64,000 bases of DNA from an uncultured Bacteroides sp. (GTDB taxonomy: Bacteria; Bacteroidota; Bacteroidia; Bacteroidales; Bacteroidaceae), in NCBI GenBank assembly GCA_949288585.1, contig CASEKR010000004.1, positions 1-64,000 of the forward strand, given 5' to 3'. Numbering within the stretch: the first letter of the stretch is position 1; each line of letters opens with the position of its first letter. A model generated the notes under the pieces. It saw nothing but the letters and a program-made list of their open reading frames with translations. It made no database searches and had not been told where the DNA came from. The position numbers and the translations under genes were made by a program. Positions 21,523-34,891 of the stretch are shown here, piece by piece.

Positions 21523-22998
21523 ATGAAGAAGATACTTATCCTCGCCCTCCTGGCCCTGCCCGCCGCTCTGCCGGCACAGGAAACCCTGACGCTGGACTTG
21601 CCCGGAGCCATCCGCCTGGCCAACGACAGTTCGCTGGAAGCCTTCCGTGCACAGAACATGTACCTCAGCGGATACTGGGAGTACCGTGCCTACCGTGCCG
21701 GCCGCCTGCCCAGCCTGACGCTGGACTTGACCCCCGCGCAGTACTACCGCGACATCACGCGCCGCTATGATTCGGAGGCCGACATCGACGTCTATCGCAC
21801 CCAGCAGTCGTTCTACGCCTATGGCAACCTGTCGCTCCAGCAGAACTTCGACCTGACGGGCGGCACCTTCTACGCCAACACTTCGTTGGGATACATGCGC
21901 AATTTCGGCGCCAACCGCTACACGCAATACACCAGTGTCCCCTTCCAGGTGGGCTATTCGCAGGACCTCGTGGGCTACAACGCCTTCCGCTGGCAGCGCA
22001 AGATAGAACCGCTGAAATATGAGAAGGTGAAAAAGCAATACCTCTACAACGCCGAGCAGGTGAGCGAACAGGCCACTACCTACTTCTTCCAACTCGCCCA
22101 GGCGCAGGCCGAATATGACCTGGCCGCCGACCAAGCCGCCAGCACCGATACCCTGTGGCGCATCGGCCGCGAACGATTCAAGATAGCCGGCATCAGCCGT
22201 GCCGATTTGCTGACCCTCGAATTGGACCATGTCAATGCGCAGAACACCCTCCAGACCGCCGCCAGCGACCTGAAGCGCGCCATGTTCACCCTCGCCTCCT
22301 TCCTCAACCTCCCCAAGGACACCCGCATCCGCCTCCTCTTGCCCGGCCCGCCCAGGGGCTTCACCGTCCCCGTCGACAAGGCCCTCGACATGGCCCGCGC
22401 CAACAACCCCGACTTCCTCCAACTCCGCCAGGATGTCCTCGAAGCCGAGCAGGAAGTCGACCGTACCCGCAAGGAGTCGCGCTTCAACGCCAGCATCAAT
22501 GCCAGCATCGGCTTCAACCAAGTGGCCGAAGACCTCGGTGCCGCCTACCGCCGCCCCCTCCAGCAGGACATGGTCTCCGTCTCCGTCTCCATCCCCTTGG
22601 TCGACTGGGGCGTCCGCAAAGGCAAGTACAACATGGCCAAGAATAACCTCAATGTCGTGCGCATCTCCTCCCGCCAGCAGGAGATCAGCGTCGAGGAAGA
22701 AGTCATCATGACCGTGGGCGATTTCAATCTCCAGCAGTCCCTCGTGCAGAGCGCCTCCCGCGCACTCGACCTCGCCGACCTGGCCTACGAGCAAACCCGC
22801 CAACGCTTCGTCATCGGACAGGCCGACGTCAACAGCCTCACCCTCTCGCAGAACCGCCGCCAGGAGGCGCAGCGCAATTACATCTCCGCCCTCCAGACCT
22901 ATTGGGAGAGCTACTACAAGATACGCCGCCTCACTCTCTTTGACTTCGCCAGCGGCTTCTCCCTCTCCGACAAGTTCGACTGGAATACCCTAAACTGA
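21523..22998 (+). CDS. TolC-like outer membrane efflux protein
   Basis: The protein has about 491 residues. I chose ATG 21523 because it gives a clean signal peptide (MKKILILALLALPAALPAQ); ATG 21517 is possible. Two OEP repeats are visible, with the long amphipathic helices typical of the family (for example AEQVSEQATTYFFQLAQAQA and SLTLSQNRRQEAQRNYISAL), and WESYYKIRRLTLFDF near the end. It forms the trimeric channel through the outer membrane for the adjacent RND pumps. The next permease starts 7 bp downstream. Confidence 0.9.
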   Translation: MKKILILALLALPAALPAQETLTLDLPGAIRLANDSSLEAFRAQNMYLSGYWEYRAYRAGRLPSLTLDLTPAQYYRDITRRYDSEADIDVYRTQQSFYAYGNLSLQQNFDLTGGTFYANTSLGYMRNFGANRYTQYTSVPFQVGYSQDLVGYNAFRWQRKIEPLKYEKVKKQYLYNAEQVSEQATTYFFQLAQAQAEYDLAADQAASTDTLWRIGRERFKIAGISRADLLTLELDHVNAQNTLQTAASDLKRAMFTLASFLNLPKDTRIRLLLPGPPRGFTVPVDKALDMARANNPDFLQLRQDVLEAEQEVDRTRKESRFNASINASIGFNQVAEDLGAAYRRPLQQDMVSVSVSIPLVDWGVRKGKYNMAKNNLNVVRISSRQQEISVEEEVIMTVGDFNLQQSLVQSASRALDLADLAYEQTRQRFVIGQADVNSLTLSQNRRQEAQRNYISALQTYWESYYKIRRLTLFDFASGFSLSDKFDWNTLN

Positions 22999-23005
22999 CC
23001 TGCCC

Positions 23006-26000
23006 ATGGAAACCACACGCCGCCGCCTGTCGCCCTTCACCCTCATTGTCAGCTTCGTCTGCCTGGCTTTGGCGGGCCTGGCTCTTGTGCATAGGCTGCC
23101 CGTCAAGCTCAACCCTTCGCGCAGCCTGCCCGGGTTCACCGTCGGCTACACCCTGCCCGGAGCTTCGGCCCGCGTCGTTGAGATGGAAGTCACCAGCCGC
23201 CTCGAGGCCATGCTGGCCCGCATCCGGGGCGTGGAGAAGATGCGCTCTTCGTCGGGCAACGGCTGGGGCAACATCACCGTAGACCTCGACAAACATGCCG
23301 ACGTAGACGCCGTGCGCTTCGAAGCCTCTACCATCGTGCGGCAGACCTGGCCCGAGTTGCCCGAAGGCGTCTCTTACCCCTCCATACAGATGAAGGTGCC
23401 CGATGCCGAGTCGCAACGCCCCTTCCTGTCCTTCACCCTCAACGCGCCCTCCTCGCCCATCCTCATCCAGCAGTATGCCGAGGAGCATATCAAGCCCCGC
23501 CTGGCCCGCCTGGACGGCATCTACCGTGTCGATGTCTCCGGGGCCACTCCCTTGGAATGGCGATTGGAATACGACAGCGAGCAACTGCGCCTGCTGGGCG
23601 TCACGGTGGACGACATCACCCGCGCCGTGCAGAACCACTACCGTCGCGAGTTCCTCGGCACGGCCGACGTGGGTGACAGTCCCTCCGGTCGCCGCTGGAT
23701 ACGCTTGGCTCTCGTGCCCGAAGGCGTTTCCTCCCGCTTCGACGCTTCCGCCATCCCTGTGGCTACCTCCGACGGTCGGATGCTCCGCTTAGACCAATTA
23801 GTCCGTGTCACTCATGCCGAGGCGGCTCCCCAAAGTTATTACCGTATCAACGGGCTTAACTCCGTCTACCTCTCCGTCACCGCCGAAGAAAGCGCCAACC
23901 AGCTTCGCCTCTCCACCCGGGTGATGGACGAGATGAAGGCACTGCGCGCCTCCCTGCCCCCCGGCTACGAAGTACATACCAGTTACGACGCGACGGACTA
24001 TATCCGTGACGAACTGGGAAAGATATACTGGCGCTCGGGTCTTACGGTGGTCATCCTGCTGGCCTTCGTCTGGCTCATCACCCGTCGTCTGCGCTACCTC
24101 CTCCTCATCGTGGCCAGTCTCTCGGTGAACATCTGTGTGGCCGTCATCTTCTATTACCTCTTCGGATTAGAGATGCAACTCTATTCGCTGGCTGGCATTA
24201 CCGTTTCGCTCAATCTAGTGATAGACGCCACCATCGTCATGGCCGACCACATCCTGCATCGCCACAACTTGAAGGCCTACCTCTCCGTGCTGGCCGCCAC
24301 ACTGACGACCATGGGCGCCCTGGTCATCATCTTCTTCCTGAAAGAGGAGATACGTGCCAACTTGCAGGACTTTGCTGCCGTGGTCATCGTCAACTTGGGC
24401 GTGTCGTTGATGGTGTCTCTCTTCTTCGTGCCCTCCCTGATGGAGAAGATCGGGCTGGAGAAGGACAAACCCTTCCGTCTGCCTTTCCGCTTCAAGCTGC
24501 GTCTGCCCCGTCCGCTGTCCGGCCGTCGTCCTGCCGTCTGGTTCACCCGTTTCTATGGCCGCCTGATATGCCTGCTCCGCCGTCGTCGTTGGGCCGTGTG
24601 GCTGGTGTTGGTGCTGGCTTTCGGCCTGCCTGTCTTCCTGCTGCCCGAACAGGTGGAAGGCGACGGACGTTGGGCGAAACTATATAACAAGACCTTGGGC
24701 TCTTCGATTTACCAGGAGGATATCAAGCCTATCGTGGACAAAGCATTAGGCGGCACGTTGCGCCTCTTCGCGGAGAAGGTGTACGAAGGCAGCTATTTCA
24801 CTCGCAACGAGGAAGTGGTGCTCTATGCCAACGCCACCCTACCTAACGGCAGCACGCTGGAGCAGATGAATTCCCTGATGCAACGCATGGAAGCCTACCT
24901 GAGTGGTTTCAAGGAGATACGCCAGTTCCATACCTCGGTCTACGATGCCCGCCGCGCCTCGCTGACTATCTATTTCAAGAAAGAATACCGGCATAGCGGC
25001 TTCCCCTATACGCTTAAGGCCAACATGATCAGCAAGGCTCTGCAACTGGGCGGGGGCAGTTGGAGCATCTACGGCCTGCAAGACCAAGGCTTCAGCAACG
25101 ATGTGCACGAAAGTGCCGGTAGTTACCGTGTGGAGATGTATGGCTACAACTACGACGAATTGTACGAATGGGCCGAACGCCTGAAGGCGGAACTGTTGTC
25201 CCACCGGCGTATCAAGGAAGTGACCATCAACTCGGAGTTCTCGTGGTGGAAGGACGACTACCAGGAATATTATTTCCACATCGACAAGCAGCGCATGGCC
25301 GAAGAAAATCTGGCTGCCTCCACGCTGTTCAATGTCGTGCGCCCCATCTTCGGCCGGGACATGCAGATTGGCACCGTTCCCACAGACGAGGGCGCCGAGG
25401 CCATCAAACTTTCTTCGCGCCAGTCCGGCGAGTATGACATCTGGGCCTTGCGTTTCTTCCCCTACGGCATGGACGGCAGCAGGCATTACAAACTGTCCGG
25501 ACTGGCCGAAGTGGAAAAAGACCGGATGCCCCAGCAGATAGCCAAGGAAGACCAGCAATACCGCCTCTGCCTGCAATACGAGTACATCGGTTCGGGCGAG
25601 ATGGGCCGCCGCCTTCAGGAGGAAACCTTGGAGGAGTTCAACGATCGGCTTCCCGTGGGCTATACTGCCCGGGCATCCGGTGCCTATTGGTATTGGGGGC
25701 AAGGCGGCGGGAAACAGTATCTGCTGTTGGGCGTGGTTGCCGCCATCATCTTTTTCATCACGGGCATCCTGTTCAACTCGTTGAAGCAGCCGTTGGCCAT
25801 CCTCTCCGTCATCCCCGTGTCCTACATCGGCGTCTTCCTGACTTTCTATCTCTTCCGCTTGAATTTCGACCAGGGGGGCTTCGCTTCGTTCGTCTTGCTG
25901 TGCGGCATCACGGTGAATGCCGGCATCTACATCCTGGCCGAATACAACAGCTTGCGCAAGCAGCATCCGCGTCTCTCCCCCCTGCGGGCCTACCTCAAGG

Positions 26001-26206
26001 CTTGGAACGCCAAGGTGGTGCCCATCTTCCTGACGGTGGCCTCCACCATCCTGGGTTTCATCCCTTTTCTGGTAGGGACGGACAAGGAAGCCTTCTGGTT
26101 TCCCTTGGCGGCGGGTACCATTGGAGGATTGGTGCTTTCCGTGGCAGGCATCTTCTTCTTCCTGCCGCTACTGGTGTTGGGGCGCAAGGGACTTCCCGGG
26201 CGTTGA
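23006..26206 (+). CDS. RND efflux permease, second copy
   Basis: The protein has 1066 residues and family architecture as for the permease at 18244: an N-terminal helix, two periplasmic loops and twelve transmembrane helices. The helix-4 region is LNLVIDATIVMADHIL, with the acidic residue kept, and its second-half counterpart is LLCGITVNAGIYILAEYNSL. The sequence is only distantly related to the first permease, so this is not a recent duplication. With a single adaptor and channel in the operon, the two permeases either form a mixed trimer (as MdtB/MdtC do) or share the partners. It ends 6 bp from the convergent regulator gene. Confidence 0.9.
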   Translation: METTRRRLSPFTLIVSFVCLALAGLALVHRLPVKLNPSRSLPGFTVGYTLPGASARVVEMEVTSRLEAMLARIRGVEKMRSSSGNGWGNITVDLDKHADVDAVRFEASTIVRQTWPELPEGVSYPSIQMKVPDAESQRPFLSFTLNAPSSPILIQQYAEEHIKPRLARLDGIYRVDVSGATPLEWRLEYDSEQLRLLGVTVDDITRAVQNHYRREFLGTADVGDSPSGRRWIRLALVPEGVSSRFDASAIPVATSDGRMLRLDQLVRVTHAEAAPQSYYRINGLNSVYLSVTAEESANQLRLSTRVMDEMKALRASLPPGYEVHTSYDATDYIRDELGKIYWRSGLTVVILLAFVWLITRRLRYLLLIVASLSVNICVAVIFYYLFGLEMQLYSLAGITVSLNLVIDATIVMADHILHRHNLKAYLSVLAATLTTMGALVIIFFLKEEIRANLQDFAAVVIVNLGVSLMVSLFFVPSLMEKIGLEKDKPFRLPFRFKLRLPRPLSGRRPAVWFTRFYGRLICLLRRRRWAVWLVLVLAFGLPVFLLPEQVEGDGRWAKLYNKTLGSSIYQEDIKPIVDKALGGTLRLFAEKVYEGSYFTRNEEVVLYANATLPNGSTLEQMNSLMQRMEAYLSGFKEIRQFHTSVYDARRASLTIYFKKEYRHSGFPYTLKANMISKALQLGGGSWSIYGLQDQGFSNDVHESAGSYRVEMYGYNYDELYEWAERLKAELLSHRRIKEVTINSEFSWWKDDYQEYYFHIDKQRMAEENLAASTLFNVVRPIFGRDMQIGTVPTDEGAEAIKLSSRQSGEYDIWALRFFPYGMDGSRHYKLSGLAEVEKDRMPQQIAKEDQQYRLCLQYEYIGSGEMGRRLQEETLEEFNDRLPVGYTARASGAYWYWGQGGGKQYLLLGVVAAIIFFITGILFNSLKQPLAILSVIPVSYIGVFLTFYLFRLNFDQGGFASFVLLCGITVNAGIYILAEYNSLRKQHPRLSPLRAYLKAWNAKVVPIFLTVASTILGFIPFLVGTDKEAFWFPLAAGTIGGLVLSVAGIFFFLPLLVLGRKGLPGR

Positions 26207-26212
26207 TGCCAT

Positions 26213-29200
26213 TTATGCAGGAGGCATGTCCGGCGCGTCCTGCCGCTCTGTTTTTTCCTGTTCCACCTGTTGCCGTTGTTGCTTCTTGCGTTGCGAGGGC
26301 GACATGCCGTAGCGTTGCGTAAAGGCCTTGTAGAAAGTGCCCCGGTTGGTGAACCCGGTCTGTTGCATGACTTGTTCGATGGTCAGGCGCTTGGCAACCA
26401 GCAGCCGTTCGGCCACGGCCAGGCGGCACTCCTTGATGAGTTCGGAAGGCGATTTGTCCGTGCAGTTCCTTAGTTTGCGGTAGAACTGCCTCATGCTGTA
26501 ACCCATGTGCTGGGCCAGCATCTCGACCGACAGTTCGGGATTGGTCAGGTTGTCTTCGATGGTGGACAGCAGGCGGTCCATAAATTCCTGGTCTCCCATG
26601 TTCTGCAGTTTCCCGTTTTCTACCTGGAACGAACTGAAGGCGGAATGGTAATAGTCTTTCAGTTCGTTTTCCCGCTGGATGAGGCGTCCGGCCATCTTCT
26701 CCAGGTAATGGACGTTGAAGGGTTTGGTGATGTAGGCGTCGGCTCCCGATTCGAGGCCCTTCATGCGGTCGTCCTCGTGGCCTAAAGCCGACAGCAGCAT
26801 CAGGGGGATGTGCGCCCACAGTTTGTTTTGCTTGAGCCGCTGGGCGAAGGACAACCCGTCCGTGCCGGGCATCATGACGTCCGATATGATCAAGTCTGGT
26901 TGTTTCTTTTCCAGGCCGGCCAGAGCCTCTTCGGCGTTGCCGAACGGCAGGACGTTGTATTGGGCGGAGAAGATTTCGGAGACCAGGCTGAGCATGGAAG
27001 GGTCGTCGTCGATGACCATCACCGTCCGTTTGTTGTCGTCGAAAGCCTGCGTGTGGTCTTTGGCCTCCACGGCCGGCGTTTCCACTGCCGGCTTGAAGGC
27101 CTCCTGGTAGGCCGGGGCCGGGGCGTGTGCCTTGCCGGACGGCAGGGGAGGCAGCGTGACCGTGAAGACCGTCATGCCGTCTACGACGCTTTCGACCGCG
27201 ATTTCCCCTTTAAGCAATTCGGCCATGTGCTTGCAGATGGCCAGCCCCAGCCCGGTGCGCGACTCCTTCCCGTTCATTTCAAAAGAGTCCAGCACTTTGT
27301 AACGGTCGAATATCTTGGGCAAGTCTTCGCGGGCAATGCCTTTCCCGGAGTTGGAGACACGCAGGACCAGTTCGCGGCCGCCCGTCAGCGACAGGCAGAT
27401 ATGCCCTCCGGCAGGCGTGTACTTGAAGGCGTTGGACAACAGGTTACCCGCAATCGTGCTGAAGCATCCCTGGTCTGTGTTCCAGTGGATGCCGGGGGCT
27501 ATTTCCAGCCGGTAGCTGATGCTGCGTTGTTCGGCCAGCTCGCTGAACAGGTTGGCGGTGGCCTCCAGCCTTTCCGACACAGGCACCTCTTGTATGTCCA
27601 CCACCTTGTTTCCTGTCTCCAGCCTCCGGAACTCCAGAAGTTCCAGGATGAGGCTGTTCAGCTTCTCCGTATTTTGCCGTATCATCGCCGCATATTTCCG
27701 GACATAGCCATCTGTACCCTGATGGGACAAAATGCGCTCACAGGGCCCGTAAATGAGCGTGAGGGGCGTGCAGAACTCGTGGGTGATGTTGGTGAAGAAG
27801 CGCAGTTTCGCCTCGTAGATTTCCTCCTTCTTTTGCAGGTTGATTTTCTCGATGGCCCGTGCCTGCTTGCGGCGGTAGCGTCCGGCCACGCGCCCGATGA
27901 TGCTTGTCACCAGTCCCGTGGCCAGCAAGGCATAGGCGGCATACGCCCAGCCGGAGAGGTACCAAGGGGGCTGGATGCGGATGGCGAGTTCCTGCGGCTG
28001 GCTTTCCTGCCCGTTGCTGTTGTTCTTGTATTTGACTTGCAGCGTATAGGCGCCCGGGGCCAGGTTGGAGAGCACGATGTCGGCCGAGGCCCCGTTTTCT
28101 ATCCATTGGTCGTTTATCCCTTTCATCCGGTAGAAATACGTGTAGTTGTTGCCGTTGATGTAGTCGATGGCTTTGAAGCGTAACTGGAAGAAGTTCTGGT
28201 CATAGTCCAGTTGCAGGACGGTTTCGTCTCCCTCGCGCCGCAGGAAGCGGTGGACGTTCTCTTTTTTGCCGAAGATGCCCATGCCTTGCAGGCGGATGGG
28301 CGGCATGTACGCCTTGGTGGCCGAGGCCTGCGGCCGGAGCGTGGCGAAGCCGTTGGTGCCTCCGAAGAACATCCATCCGCTTTGCGGGTCTTTGAAGGAA
28401 GCCCCGTCGCTGTATTCCGTCACCTCCAGGCCGTTTTGCTTGTTGTAGCTGTAAATGTTTCCCGTGCCCGGGTCCAGCCATGCCAGTCCTTGGTTGGTGC
28501 TCAGCCAGAGGTTCCCGTCGCGGTCCTCGAGGATGCCGTGCACCGTGCCGTGCGTCAGCAAGGCCGCTTCCCCGGTCCTTGTCCTGTCGGGCGGGAAGTG
28601 CAGCAGCCCCGCGCTGGTGCCCATCCAATAGCCGTCGCGGTTCTTGTGGATGGCGAAGATGTCATTGGCTGTCCGGCTGCTGACGATGCTGTCGAAGCGG
28701 TAGTCCTGCCATTGCCCGTCGCGGACGTCCAGGCAATAGGCCCCGTATCCCCGGTTGCCGAACCACAGCAGCGAGTCGCCCTCGGGGTAGGAAGTGAAGA
28801 AGTAGTTCGAAGCCATCCTGCCCCGGTCTATGGTGCGCCGCCTGGCCGACTTCACGGCGGGCGCCTGCCGGCCCGGGGCATTGAGGGTGACTTTTACCAC
28901 TCCTTCGCCTACGGTGGCTATCCAGAGTGTCGTGTCGTTCAGTTCGTTGATGGCATGGATGAACTTCAGGCTCACCCCGTCGGCCGTGACGGGCAGCCGG
29001 TGCAGCCTGCCGGTGGCGTATGAATAATAGTTGAGCCCGCTTTCGGTGCCTATCCACAACAATCCCCTGCGGCTGGGCGCGAAACAGTAGACCGAATTGT
29101 CGCAGAGGGCGCTGTTGGTGGCGGTGAGCCGTTCGAACGCGGGAGGGGGCGTGCCGCCTAACTCATAGCGGGGGAAGCGCAGCAGGCCGTCGCCCTTGGT

Positions 29201-30295
29201 GCCCACCCAAAGCGTCTGTCCGGCGTCGTAATAGAGGGCACGGACGGGGTTGTTGACGGAATAGGGGGGCACATCCAGCAGGGTGTTGCCGATGGAGAAA
29301 GCCTCGTTGAGGTACATGTACACCCCTTGCCCGTCGGTGCCCACCCAGACTATGTTCTGGAAGCGGTCTTCCATCAGGCAGAAGACCCCGCAGCGTATGG
29401 CGGTGTCCTCCAGTTGGTATCTTATTTTCTGGTCGGGACGGAAGCGCAAGACCATCAGCCCGTTGCTCTTGAAGCCGATGTAGTAGTCATTGTCCTGCTT
29501 GATGAGCGAGGAGATTTCGCCCCGCCGGCCGATGGCTTCCGACAGGTCGGCAATGAAATAGGCGTTCCGGTTGGCCGGGTCATACTCATACAGCCTGTTC
29601 TGCTCGTCGATGAAGAGCACCTGGCTTTCTTCGGCAAACACATGCCGCAGGCGGAGTGCCTGTTGCGGGAGCGGTTGCGGGACAAGGCGCATCCCCTCGG
29701 CGGACGGCTCTATCCGGAAACTTTGCGCCGCCTGTTCGCCCGTGGTGAATATCCACAGCATGCCGCGCTCGTCGACAGTCATGGCCAGCACCCGGTTGAA
29801 GGGCGCCACGGGGGCCGTCAGTTGCCGGAACGTCCGCCCCTCCTCGTCGTAATGGTAGATGCACCCGTCGTTTTTGAGGATGAACGTGCCCCTGTCCGGG
29901 CTTTGGGCGATGAAACTGTTATCCTTGAAATCCGTGAAGTGCAGGCTCGTCTCCTCTGCCGTATCCAGCCGGTCAAGCCCGTAGTTAGTCTGCACCCACA
30001 GCACGTGCTCCTGTGCCCCATAGATGCCGTTGACCAGGTTGCCCGAGAGCAGGTCGTGCGACGGCCCCGCCGTCGTGTAGAGCCGCACGTCCGTGCCGTC
30101 GAACACGTTCAGCCCGTCGCACGAGCCAATCCATAGCAGGCCCTTTTCGTCCTGGTACAGCGAGAGGACGGCGCTGTTCGACAGCCCGTCCCGGTTAGAC
30201 AGTTGGCGGATGCTTTGGCCTTGCGCGGCCACGGAGAGCAGGGCGCACAGGCAGCACGCCACGATGTGCCGGTATGTAGCAATAAGGTTGTTCAT
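26213..30295 (-). CDS. Hybrid two-component system sensor/regulator of the mannan locus
   Basis: This 1360-aa single-polypeptide regulator has a signal peptide (about 1-27), two-component propeller repeats (about 30-690; for example DEKGLLWIGSCDGLNVFDG), a Y_Y_Y domain (about 720-785) and a transmembrane helix near 800. A histidine kinase follows with H-box NITHEFCTPLTLI and an ATPase domain (LGLAICKHMAELL). A receiver with Asp in ISDVMMPGTDG and a C-terminal AraC-type DNA-binding domain complete it. In the H-box, Cys replaces the usual Arg after HEF. It senses oligosaccharides in the periplasm and activates the adjacent polysaccharide-utilization locus. It has its own promoter (30324-30331) and is insulated from the GH2 gene by a terminator. 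Confidence 0.93.
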   Translation of the reverse strand: MNNLIATYRHIVACCLCALLSVAAQGQSIRQLSNRDGLSNSAVLSLYQDEKGLLWIGSCDGLNVFDGTDVRLYTTAGPSHDLLSGNLVNGIYGAQEHVLWVQTNYGLDRLDTAEETSLHFTDFKDNSFIAQSPDRGTFILKNDGCIYHYDEEGRTFRQLTAPVAPFNRVLAMTVDERGMLWIFTTGEQAAQSFRIEPSAEGMRLVPQPLPQQALRLRHVFAEESQVLFIDEQNRLYEYDPANRNAYFIADLSEAIGRRGEISSLIKQDNDYYIGFKSNGLMVLRFRPDQKIRYQLEDTAIRCGVFCLMEDRFQNIVWVGTDGQGVYMYLNEAFSIGNTLLDVPPYSVNNPVRALYYDAGQTLWVGTKGDGLLRFPRYELGGTPPPAFERLTATNSALCDNSVYCFAPSRRGLLWIGTESGLNYYSYATGRLHRLPVTADGVSLKFIHAINELNDTTLWIATVGEGVVKVTLNAPGRQAPAVKSARRRTIDRGRMASNYFFTSYPEGDSLLWFGNRGYGAYCLDVRDGQWQDYRFDSIVSSRTANDIFAIHKNRDGYWMGTSAGLLHFPPDRTRTGEAALLTHGTVHGILEDRDGNLWLSTNQGLAWLDPGTGNIYSYNKQNGLEVTEYSDGASFKDPQSGWMFFGGTNGFATLRPQASATKAYMPPIRLQGMGIFGKKENVHRFLRREGDETVLQLDYDQNFFQLRFKAIDYINGNNYTYFYRMKGINDQWIENGASADIVLSNLAPGAYTLQVKYKNNSNGQESQPQELAIRIQPPWYLSGWAYAAYALLATGLVTSIIGRVAGRYRRKQARAIEKINLQKKEEIYEAKLRFFTNITHEFCTPLTLIYGPCERILSHQGTDGYVRKYAAMIRQNTEKLNSLILELLEFRRLETGNKVVDIQEVPVSERLEATANLFSELAEQRSISYRLEIAPGIHWNTDQGCFSTIAGNLLSNAFKYTPAGGHICLSLTGGRELVLRVSNSGKGIAREDLPKIFDRYKVLDSFEMNGKESRTGLGLAICKHMAELLKGEIAVESVVDGMTVFTVTLPPLPSGKAHAPAPAYQEAFKPAVETPAVEAKDHTQAFDDNKRTVMVIDDDPSMLSLVSEIFSAQYNVLPFGNAEEALAGLEKKQPDLIISDVMMPGTDGLSFAQRLKQNKLWAHIPLMLLSALGHEDDRMKGLESGADAYITKPFNVHYLEKMAGRLIQRENELKDYYHSAFSSFQVENGKLQNMGDQEFMDRLLSTIEDNLTNPELSVEMLAQHMGYSMRQFYRKLRNCTDKSPSELIKECRLAVAERLLVAKRLTIEQVMQQTGFTNRGTFYKAFTQRYGMSPSQRKKQQRQQVEQEKTERQDAPDMPPA

Positions 30296-30323
30296 GTGTT
30301 TGTCCGGAGGTTGCTAAATGTCG

Positions 30324-30352
30324 CAAAGTTACGCATTGTTTTTGAAACAATG
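30324..30352 (-). promoter_or_regulatory. Promoter and palindrome for the hybrid two-component gene
   Basis: On the minus strand, 30331-30324 reads TAACTTTG, a consensus -7 box. Just upstream, 30334-30352 forms a perfect 8-bp dyad with 3-nt loop (CATTGTTT/AAACAATG), covering the spacer and -33 region. It is a plausible operator. Confidence 0.6.
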
Positions 30353-30428
30353 GAGGTTTGGCGGCAGAAAGACTCCGGAAAAATACAAGAAGGTTGTCAG
30401 GACGGTCCTGGGAGGGAGAGACTACGCA

Positions 30429-30469
30429 CCTCGCTCTTGTGTATAGGCAAGAGCGAGGTAAGAGCGAGG
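30429..30469. repeat. Stem with two alternative right arms
   Basis: CCTCGCTCTT at 30429-30438 can pair perfectly with AAGAGCGAGG at 30449-30458 or with the same sequence repeated at 30460-30469. It lies in the leader between the GH2 terminator and the regulator promoter. Its role is unknown. Confidence 0.7.
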
Positions 30470-30529
30470 TAGGAGGGAGATACGGCTTTGATAGGTCTGG
30501 GTAGGGACTGGATCGGCTGGTAAAAGGAA

Positions 30530-30567
30530 GGCGCTTCCCGGGAGAATGGTTCTCCGCAGGAAGCGCC
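30530..30567 (-). terminator. Terminator of the polysaccharide-utilization operon
   Basis: GGCGCTTCC at 30530-30538 pairs with 30559-30567, with an inner GGAGAA/TTCTCC extension. On the minus strand a T-rich stretch follows, 23 bp after the GH2 stop. It should end the operon before the regulator gene. Confidence 0.75.
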
Positions 30568-30589
30568 TTTCTTCGGGCTTCTTTTGTGG

Positions 30590-34891
<4,302 letters not shown>

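Noticed and set aside
21382..22803. 473-codon minus-strand frame under the TolC-like gene
   Set aside because: It is a Gly/Val/Asp/Glu-rich mirror frame. The TolC-like protein on the plus strand has a signal peptide and family motifs.
26810..28183. 457-codon plus-strand frame opposite the hybrid two-component gene
   Set aside because: It is a shadow of the kinase/receiver coding region with no domain of its own.
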